64,000 nt of DNA from JAABVY01 sp964627935. Its GTDB lineage: Bacteria > Zixibacteria > MSB-5A5 > JAABVY01. The translations under genes and the position numbers were made by a program. The notes beneath the pieces were generated by a model. That model saw only the letters and a program-made list of their open reading frames with translations. It did no database searches and was not told where the DNA came from. Below, one piece after another: positions 58,161 to 64,000 of the stretch (its first letter is position 1; each line of letters starts with the position of its first letter). The DNA lies in the NCBI GenBank assembly GCA_964627935.1, contig CAZVLB010000001.1, forward strand, positions 124,001 through 188,000, in the 5' to 3' direction.

Positions 58161-60113
58161 ATGAAATCCATAACGACATCTTCCGCTCGACAAGTGTTCA
58201 TAGCAATCCTGCTGCTACTTCTCAGCTTTCCTGTGCTCAATGCCCAGGATATCACAGTGGGGCTTCAGAGATATAACGATGCCTCATCATTTGAGGGCTA
58301 CACACTTTTCTCACCCATGCGGCAGGGGATGACCTACCTAATCGATAATTTCGGACGCGTGCTTCATTCATGGCAGAGCCCCTATGCTCCCGCCGCCTCT
58401 GTATATCTGCTGGAAAACGGCAATCTATTGCGCTCCACTTATTTTGAGATCGGCGATGATGCCGGTGGAGGTGTGCAGGAACTTGACTGGGACGGCAATG
58501 TTATCTGGGAATTCCAGCATTTCGGTGAAGGCTATTCACAGCATCATGATATCGAGCCCATGCCCAACGGCAACGTGCTTCTGCTCTGCCGTGAAACGAT
58601 TTCTCGTTCCGAGGCAATTGCCAATGGCCGCGATACAGCGGTACTTGCCGACAGCATGCTTACGCCTGATTACATTATCGAGGTTGAGCCGGATGGTATG
58701 GGCGGCGCCAATATCGTCTGGGAATGGCGCATCTGGGATCATATAATCCAGGACTTCGATTCCACCAGGGCCAATTACGGCAATGTCGCCGAACATCCGG
58801 AATTAATTGATCTTAACTATGCCCTGAATGATATCGCCGACTGGGTTCATGCCAACGGTATCGAATATAATCCAGAACTGGATCAGATTGTCATAAGCGC
58901 CCATCAATTCGGTGAAATCTGGATAATCGATCACAGCACAAACACGGCCGAGGCCGCCGGGCATACGGGCGGAGATTATGGTATGGGCGGCGATCTTTTA
59001 TATCGCTGGGGCAATCCGCTCACATATCGAGCCGGTACCGAGGATGACCAGATGCTCTTCGGCCAGCATGACGCGCAGTGGATCAAGCCCGGACTTCCCG
59101 GCGAAGATAATATCCTGATTTTCAATAACGGTGCGCGCAGGCCCGGTCAGGAGGCGTATTCAACAGTCGAGGAAATCGTTCCGCCCATGGATCAATCCGG
59201 CCATTATATTCAGCCCGATCCCGGCATGCCATTCGGACCGGATACAACTGTATGGACATTTGTTGAAGATCCGCCTTCCGACTTCTATTCCAATGCCATT
59301 TCCGGTGCTCAACGTCTGGCCAACGGCAATACGCTGGTTTGTGAGGGGATGAGCGGCCGTCTATTTGAGGTCACCTCTAATGGTGAAATGGTGTGGGAAT
59401 ATATTAATCCCGTTACCTCATCAGGCATCCTGGACCAGGGCGATGAAATTTTGCCGTTTTCCAATATAGTATTCCGATGTTTGCGCTTTGGCCCCGATTT
59501 CCCGGGTTTTGTCGGTGAGCAGTTAACGCCAACCGCCGCAATCGAACATTACCCCATAAAGATAATCAGCACGTCGCACAGCCCCGAAAATCCCACGGCT
59601 GATGATTCAGTTATCGTGACCGCAAAGATAATCGCCGATAATCCGCTTGATTCAACCAATCTCATATATAATGCCGGCAGCGGTGTCATGACGATTACGC
59701 TCTATGATGACGGCAATCATCATGACGGTTTCGCTGGTGATTCTGTTTTTGGTGCTGTAATACCACCGCAGGCAGTTTCGACCAGTGTCGATTACTATGT
59801 ATCAGCCGTCGATGATACAGCGGCTGTTGTATATGATCCATCCATTGCACCTCTGTCATCTTATAGCTATGCAGTCTCATCCGTCTATATCTGCGGCGAT
59901 TCCAATGGGGATGAGGATGTCAATGTCAGCGACGCGGTCTATATAATAAATTTCATATTTGCGGGTGGCAATGTTCCTGATCCGATTGAGTCGGCCGATG
60001 CAAACTGTGATCTGGATGTTAATGTCTCTGATGCGGTCTGGATAATCAATTTCGTTTTCACGGGCGGAAATAGCCCCTGTGATTCAGATGGTGATGGAAG
60101 CCCTGATTGTTGA
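58161..60113 (+). CDS. Secreted arylsulfotransferase-like protein with C-terminal dockerin pair
   Basis: 650 aa. ATG at 58161 begins a signal peptide (QVFIAILLLLLSFPVLNAQD); an ATG at 58095 would add a tail of 22 residues not typical of one. Residues 30-490 form a propeller-like arylsulfate sulfotransferase (ASST) domain: YLIDNFGRVLHSW, VQELDWDGNVIWEF, YSQHHDIEPMPNGNVLLL, HANGIEYNPELDQIVIS, FGQHDAQW. The His in QHHD and HAN match the usual positions of active-site His, but sulfotransferase activity is inferred. A beta-sandwich (about 490-590) precedes the dockerin pair (CGDSNGDEDVNVSDAVYIINF) and Asp-rich tail. Monocistronic, with its own promoter and terminator. Confidence 0.9.
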   Translation: MKSITTSSARQVFIAILLLLLSFPVLNAQDITVGLQRYNDASSFEGYTLFSPMRQGMTYLIDNFGRVLHSWQSPYAPAASVYLLENGNLLRSTYFEIGDDAGGGVQELDWDGNVIWEFQHFGEGYSQHHDIEPMPNGNVLLLCRETISRSEAIANGRDTAVLADSMLTPDYIIEVEPDGMGGANIVWEWRIWDHIIQDFDSTRANYGNVAEHPELIDLNYALNDIADWVHANGIEYNPELDQIVISAHQFGEIWIIDHSTNTAEAAGHTGGDYGMGGDLLYRWGNPLTYRAGTEDDQMLFGQHDAQWIKPGLPGEDNILIFNNGARRPGQEAYSTVEEIVPPMDQSGHYIQPDPGMPFGPDTTVWTFVEDPPSDFYSNAISGAQRLANGNTLVCEGMSGRLFEVTSNGEMVWEYINPVTSSGILDQGDEILPFSNIVFRCLRFGPDFPGFVGEQLTPTAAIEHYPIKIISTSHSPENPTADDSVIVTAKIIADNPLDSTNLIYNAGSGVMTITLYDDGNHHDGFAGDSVFGAVIPPQAVSTSVDYYVSAVDDTAAVVYDPSIAPLSSYSYAVSSVYICGDSNGDEDVNVSDAVYIINFIFAGGNVPDPIESADANCDLDVNVSDAVWIINFVFTGGNSPCDSDGDGSPDC

Positions 60114-60136
60114 AAATAATCTGCTATTCAAAAATA

Positions 60137-60167
60137 AACCCGCTCAAAAATGGGCGGGTTTTTTTAA
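60137..60167 (+). terminator. Intrinsic terminator of the arylsulfotransferase-like gene
   Basis: AACCCGC / GCGGGTT stem followed by seven T, 24 bases past the stop. Confidence 0.88.
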
Positions 60168-60179
60168 TCGAATTCGTTC

Positions 60180-60857
60180 TTAATCGAATATTACCGGGAT
60201 TATGACAGTAAAGAAAAGTATCGCATTCATGGTATCAACAACCTCCTGCGCCGCTTTGCCTGTCAGGCTGCCATCGGCAATTTTCTTGATCCGGTCTTTG
60301 CGCTTCTTAAGATCATCCTTATCGAATTTCTTGTCCAGAAGATGTGTTTGATTGGAAAGTGAAACCAGCACGGCATCACGCGGGTCGACTTCCTCGGAAT
60401 CGGAAAAAATTGTCCGGCGGAGACGGTCCACTATCTGCCTTTCCGGCGCAGGATCGATTTCGGGGTAGACTTTCATATTAAAAAACAGCAGAACTTTCTC
60501 TTCATCGGCGCTTAAAATTCCCTTTCGGCAAAGCTGCAAAGCGGTACGATGCTTGAGTCTTTTCAAGGAGGCAAGCCGTTCGACCCAGTTGGGCAGGGAA
60601 TCCTGTTTTTTATGGCCCTTGATTTTCTCCAGCGCTTCATCCAGCACATCATCATGCAAAGTGCGGGAATCAACCAGATTGACCATCATCTTCTTGTTGC
60701 CCTTCGGTTCCAGCTCGAGCCGTTTGGAAAGCAGCAATTCAGCCAGAAGCGCCGCCGCCAGGGGATACTCAATAGATTCTGATGTCGCCACCGTACCGGC
60801 CTCATCTTTCAGGGCCAGAAGCATAAATTCCTCATGCAGGTACATGTGATTGGGCAT
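60180..60857 (-). CDS. GPP34 (GOLPH3/Vps74-like) family protein with C-terminal membrane segment
   Basis: 225 aa. The N-terminus MYLHEEFMLLALKDEAGTV followed by YPLAAALLAELLLSKRLEL and a helical VLDEALEKI...WVERL stretch is the pattern of the GPP34 domain of eukaryotic GOLPH3/Vps74, known also in bacteria, mostly Actinobacteria. Eukaryotic members bind PI4P at Golgi membranes; the bacterial role is not established. The C-terminus is hydrophobic (ILFFTVIIPVIF) and may touch the membrane. Shine-Dalgarno GGAGG. No partner gene nearby. The family call rests on pattern recognition only. Confidence 0.8.
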   Translation of the reverse strand: MPNHMYLHEEFMLLALKDEAGTVATSESIEYPLAAALLAELLLSKRLELEPKGNKKMMVNLVDSRTLHDDVLDEALEKIKGHKKQDSLPNWVERLASLKRLKHRTALQLCRKGILSADEEKVLLFFNMKVYPEIDPAPERQIVDRLRRTIFSDSEEVDPRDAVLVSLSNQTHLLDKKFDKDDLKKRKDRIKKIADGSLTGKAAQEVVDTMNAILFFTVIIPVIFD

Positions 60858-60955
60858 ATATTCCTCCCGCTAATCTAATTGCCTGTTAAAATATACATAA
60901 TTCATTTGTATTACATGAGCAATCATTTTTAATCCCGGCCAACTTGTCAAATTTA

Positions 60956-60983
60956 TTGACAATGCTCGCATCCGCTATATCTT
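60956..60983 (+). promoter_or_regulatory. Promoter of the disrupted lamin-G-like dockerin gene
   Basis: TTGACA (60956-60961), 16 bases, TATCTT (60978-60983). A transcript from here starts near 60990, so the ATG at 61009, and not one at 60982, must be the start. Confidence 0.6.
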
Positions 60984-61008
60984 GAAATCAGTATATACCG
61001 GAGGCCTT

Positions 61009-61899
61009 ATGATTACCCCGCAACTCAGGAATAATTCACCGTTCTTTTTTGCCCTGGCAGTTATAATAATGTTGAATCCAGGTATTTCTCTACATGCGGA
61101 TTCGATTCTTTTCGAGGATGATTTCAAGTCCGGCAACTGCGACAACTGGGAGGTTGTCGATTATGCCACCTTCGAAGTCATTGACGAGGAATTCTGCCTG
61201 ATGACCTCATGCGTGCCCTGAGGAACCGGTTCACGCATGCGGACAGTTAGTCCGTTTCAATATTCAGATGGATTTTACTACTCGGCCATGACCCATGTCA
61301 CCGTTTCCGAGGAATTCAGCAAGGAACGACGGATTGCATGGTTCAGCGATTTCTATAACTACATTTACCTGCGTTATGATCAAATAGTAGAACAGCTCGT
61401 GTGTATATGCGTGGTCAACGAACAGTGGGTTTTCGAGGGCACCTATGATGTTCCATTGTCGGAATGGAATGGTACTGACGGTTTATGGCACAAGCTGGCA
61501 ATCGAGATTCACGGAAACACGATGAGCGCGTATCGTGATGATCAGCTAATTTTCGAACATACCGATCCATTAATCTCGCAAATGCCAAAAACAGGCTACC
61601 TGGAAGTCGCCAATACTTATATACAGACCTGTTTTGATGATATCATTCTGGTCTCGATAGAGAATCCGCCCTATACATGCGGAGATGCCAACGGGGATGA
61701 GGCATTAAATGTCTCCGATGCGGTCTGGATCATAAATTATGTATTTGTCTATGGCGATCCGCCCGCTCCGATGCAGGCGGGGGATGCCAACTGTGACATG
61801 TCAGTTAATGTTTCCGACGCGGTCTGGATTATCAATTACGTTTTTATTGGCGGGTATGATCCCTGCGACACAGATGGGGATGGCGATCCGGATTGCTAA
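61009..61899 (+). pseudogene. Secreted dockerin-pair protein interrupted by an in-frame TGA
   Basis: One continuous frame from the ATG at 61009 (GGAGG 4 nt upstream) to 61899, about 296 codons, broken only by TGA at 61219-61221. The first part has a signal peptide and FEDDFKSGNCDNWEVVD, the usual start of a concanavalin/LamG-like (DUF1080-type) beta-sandwich. The second continues the same domain (RIAWFSDFYNYIYLRYD, GLWHKLAIEIHGNTMSAYRDD, GYLEVANTYIQTCFDDIIL) and ends in a dockerin pair (CGDANGDEALNVSDAVW). Neither part makes a full domain alone. Nonsense mutation, assembly error or read-through are open; TGA is a normal stop in neighbouring genes. Confidence 0.75.
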
Positions 61900-61908
61900 A
61901 TGCGGGAA

Positions 61909-62754
61909 TTATTTGCGGGCCCTGAGAACGATCAGCGTATCCGCAAAGGCATCATCGGTTTCTCCCAGCTTCGGTAAGATCTGAATATCATAAAATCCGC
62001 ATGATTTTAGTAACGCCATATACTCATCATCTGTATAAGCCTGCATTGTCTGAGAATGTCTCTCCAGATTTCCACTTTCGAAATCGATAACAAAGTAGCG
62101 GGATACCGAGGCGGCCGCAGTTTCATCCCAGAAATGTTCCTGCAATAAAATATGTGATTTATCGGAAAACAGGCCTGTTTCATGCGTCTCCCATGTGGCT
62201 TTCTGCTTGCCGATCTTTTTTACTGTCTCGAAATTATGACACTCTATTATAATTTGTCCATTCTCTGCCAGCGCCGAATGTATTTTCCTCAGGATTTTTT
62301 TAGCATCTTCCTTGCGGAAAACATTGAATTCTCCAAAAATAATCATCGCCAGATCATAGCCCGCGCCATAATCCGCATGGCGAATATCCTCGCAGCTGTA
62401 TTCTATTTTAAGGCCCTCATCTCCTGCCCGGTCAATAGCATATTCAATAGATGCGGGGGAGAAGTCTATGGCTCTCAGCGCATGTCCCAGTTTTGCAAGA
62501 CGATGAGCATAAAGTCCGGGACCACAGCACAAATCCAGTATTTGGGCCGGCATATTTTCCGGTAGAATTCGTTGCAGGGCCCTGATATGATCATCTATAA
62601 CTTCAAATCTGCGGCTGGCGGCATCATGTTTTTGCGACAGATGCTCTTTCAACATCCGCCTGCTGAAATCCGGATCATCCCAGGGGATTTTATCGCCGTC
62701 TTGCCATGGCCTGGCGGGCAAATTCCTGTTTAATAAATCACTCCAGTCAATCAT
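61909..62754 (-). CDS. Class I SAM-dependent methyltransferase
   Basis: 281 aa. Motif I ILDLCCGPGLYAHRLAKLG (about 70-88), acidic ribose ligand in RAIDFSPASIEYA, motif II region YDLAMIIFGEFNVF and ECHNFE. It is a Methyltransf_25/11-type fold; substrate unknown. The C-terminal third is beta-rich and may bind substrate. Convergent with the disrupted dockerin gene (9-base gap) and transcribed alone. Confidence 0.88.
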   Translation of the reverse strand: MIDWSDLLNRNLPARPWQDGDKIPWDDPDFSRRMLKEHLSQKHDAASRRFEVIDDHIRALQRILPENMPAQILDLCCGPGLYAHRLAKLGHALRAIDFSPASIEYAIDRAGDEGLKIEYSCEDIRHADYGAGYDLAMIIFGEFNVFRKEDAKKILRKIHSALAENGQIIIECHNFETVKKIGKQKATWETHETGLFSDKSHILLQEHFWDETAAASVSRYFVIDFESGNLERHSQTMQAYTDDEYMALLKSCGFYDIQILPKLGETDDAFADTLIVLRARK

Positions 62755-62856
62755 CGTTATCTAGTCTTTAAGATCGGATTTTACTTTAATCTGCAAACAT
62801 AACCAGGTTGAACATATCCAGTCAAGCGGAATATGTCTGAATTATGCTGACAAAAA

Positions 62857-62881
62857 AACGGCGAACATAATGTCCGCCGTT
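62857..62881 (-). terminator. Intrinsic terminator of the second phosphofructokinase gene
   Basis: AACGGCG / CGCCGTT stem extended by ACA/TGT across one mismatch, followed by a run of T on the minus strand, 20 bases past the stop at 62902. Confidence 0.88.
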
Positions 62882-62901
62882 AATTTACTGCAAAATTCGC
62901 T

Positions 62902-64000
62902 TTAATCGCTGGCCATGATGAATAGCGGCTGCATTTCGAAGCTCTTGTACTGCGGACGGAGTCGTTCCTTGTTGTAGTATCTATCGACATTGACGTTTTT
63001 CTTGGCACTCACGACAACATCAACAGGCACATTATCATAGCGGCCATTTTTGAGCACCACCAGGCGGCCATGAATATTATTAAGGATCAAATCGAGCGCC
63101 AGGTTGCCGTAGGCCATGGGAACAATCGAGTCAATAGCGTCCGGATCGCCGCCGCGTACCAGGTAACCCAGCTTCTGATTGATCGTATTAACCGGCTTGC
63201 CATTGTTGTACTTGACCGATCTCTGTTTGATTTCTGAGGATACAAGATCACCGATTCCGCCCAGCTTCATATGGCCGTAGGCATCCTTGGTTTTATCCTT
63301 GAATACCATTTCGCCACCCTCAAATATGGCCCCCTCAGAAACGAGAACAACCGAATATTTGCTGGGATTCGCATTACGGTCCTCGGTCAGAAGCTTTGTC
63401 AGATGATCTATATCGAATTTGTATTCCGGTATAACGCAACGATTGGCGGCGCCGGCCATGGTCGGCAGCATAGCGGTAAATCCAGCGTAGCGGCCGAATA
63501 CCTCCAGCACCAGTATGCGCTCATGGGAGCCCGCGGATGTGCGCAGGCTGTTTGTCATTTGAATCGTACGAGTGACACATGTGCTGAAACCTATACACAG
63601 ATCAGTACCGCTGACATCGTTATCCATCGTCTTCGGAATCGCTACAACCTTGACGCCTTCTTTGTACAGACGTACGCCGTAGCTGAGAGTGTCATCACCG
63701 CCGATAGGGATGAGGTAGTCGATTCCCAGGTAATCGAGATTTTTGATAACCTCTTTGGTCAGATCATTCTTTTCTTCCTGGTATTTTTCGCGAAGATGTT
63801 CGGGCACATTGTTTTTGGCCACATGACCCGGATGAGTTCTGGAACTGTGCAGAAATGTGCCGCCGGTTCGTCCGGCCTTGTTGACTATTTCCTCCGTCAG
63901 GATCTGGTAGCAGTTGCTGTTGTCAGCCTTTTTGTCCCGCACAATATCTATAGTCCCGGCCCATCCGCGACGAATTCCGATTACCTGATAGCCTTCCCTG
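62902..64000 (-). CDS. 6-phosphofructokinase, predicted PPi-dependent (5' end beyond the window)
   Basis: At least 366 aa are visible. The frame stays open to the window edge (GYQVIGIRRGWAGTIDIV precedes the GTG at 63942), so the N-terminus is missing. Motifs: IGGDDTLSYG, PKTMDNDVSGTD, EVFGRYAGFTA and GYLVRGGDPDA. The GGDDT Asp and the Lys of PKTMDND are the pair that excludes ATP and favours pyrophosphate as phosphoryl donor (PPi-PFK group). Such an enzyme runs the fructose 6-phosphate step reversibly. It differs from the Gly-bearing paralogue at 3806. Own terminator. Confidence 0.93.
   Translation of the reverse strand, partial: REGYQVIGIRRGWAGTIDIVRDKKADNSNCYQILTEEIVNKAGRTGGTFLHSSRTHPGHVAKNNVPEHLREKYQEEKNDLTKEVIKNLDYLGIDYLIPIGGDDTLSYGVRLYKEGVKVVAIPKTMDNDVSGTDLCIGFSTCVTRTIQMTNSLRTSAGSHERILVLEVFGRYAGFTAMLPTMAGAANRCVIPEYKFDIDHLTKLLTEDRNANPSKYSVVLVSEGAIFEGGEMVFKDKTKDAYGHMKLGGIGDLVSSEIKQRSVKYNNGKPVNTINQKLGYLVRGGDPDAIDSIVPMAYGNLALDLILNNIHGRLVVLKNGRYDNVPVDVVVSAKKNVNVDRYYNKERLRPQYKSFEMQPLFIMASD

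Noticed and set aside
61219..61221. Reassignment of TGA to an amino acid in this organism
   Set aside because: Several intact genes in the window end in TGA, so the code is standard.
1..64000. CRISPR array, insertion sequence, prophage or replication origin
   Set aside because: No regularly spaced repeats, transposase, integrase, capsid genes or DnaA-box cluster were seen. The S74 domain is in a signal-peptide protein without phage neighbours.

Overview
The window looks like a chromosomal segment of an uncultured Gram-negative bacterium of the FCB group. A Zixibacteria-like candidate phylum is my best guess, but this is an inference from gene content and not a phylogeny. The signs are: secreted enzymes ending in paired dockerin-like repeats (core NVSDAVWIINYVFV); thrombospondin type 3 calcium repeats; a C10 peptidase; a Por-type C-terminal sorting motif (QNYPNPFNP); lipoproteins; a HlyD adaptor with ABC-2 exporter; and a large-type SRP RNA. 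No CRISPR array, prophage or insertion sequence was seen.

Layout. 1-18000: mostly minus strand. A partial giant secreted adhesin-like protein, a 6-phosphofructokinase, a sialidase-like dockerin protein, a reprolysin-like metalloprotease and a streptopain-like cysteine protease lie here, with a two-gene unit (3-hydroxyacid dehydrogenase plus a frameshifted aspartase) between the proteases. 18000-38500: housekeeping genes and small operons. These include rqcH, yraN-rnhB, a Rieske protein, an M20 dipeptidase-SDR-EamA unit, a run of plus-strand redox genes (NDUFA9-like, bcp, Rieske, O-methyltransferase, CPBP), ETF-QO, mazG with two paralogous lipoproteins, valS, rpmB, an Rrf2 regulator and a second EamA transporter. 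38591-41685: tRNA-Ala, SRP RNA, dnaX, ybaB and recR, a classic bacterial neighbourhood. 42373-49369: a triple-rhodanese protein, a small cysteine-containing protein and a five-gene YbhGFSR-type drug or solute exporter. 49589-64000: more secreted or surface proteins (Por-sorted protein, S74 autoprotease with a YadA-like head, arylsulfotransferase-like protein, several dockerin proteins), a kinase-pseudokinase fusion, tRNA-Glu, a cupin, a TPP riboswitch with thiC, a GPP34 (GOLPH3-like) protein, a methyltransferase and a partial second phosphofructokinase.

How it fits together. The dominant theme is an extracellular protein set that shares one C-terminal dockerin-like tag on very different effector domains. 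Several of its genes are preceded by near-consensus TTGACA/TATAAT promoters and followed by intrinsic terminators, so each is probably its own transcription unit. One of them has a terminator inside its 5' leader, which suggests attenuation. The two phosphofructokinases carry different donor-selectivity residues (ATP-type and PPi-type). Two genes are disrupted: aspA by a single-base frameshift at a C run, and a dockerin protein near 61220 by an in-frame TGA. dnaX contains a candidate programmed -1 frameshift site.
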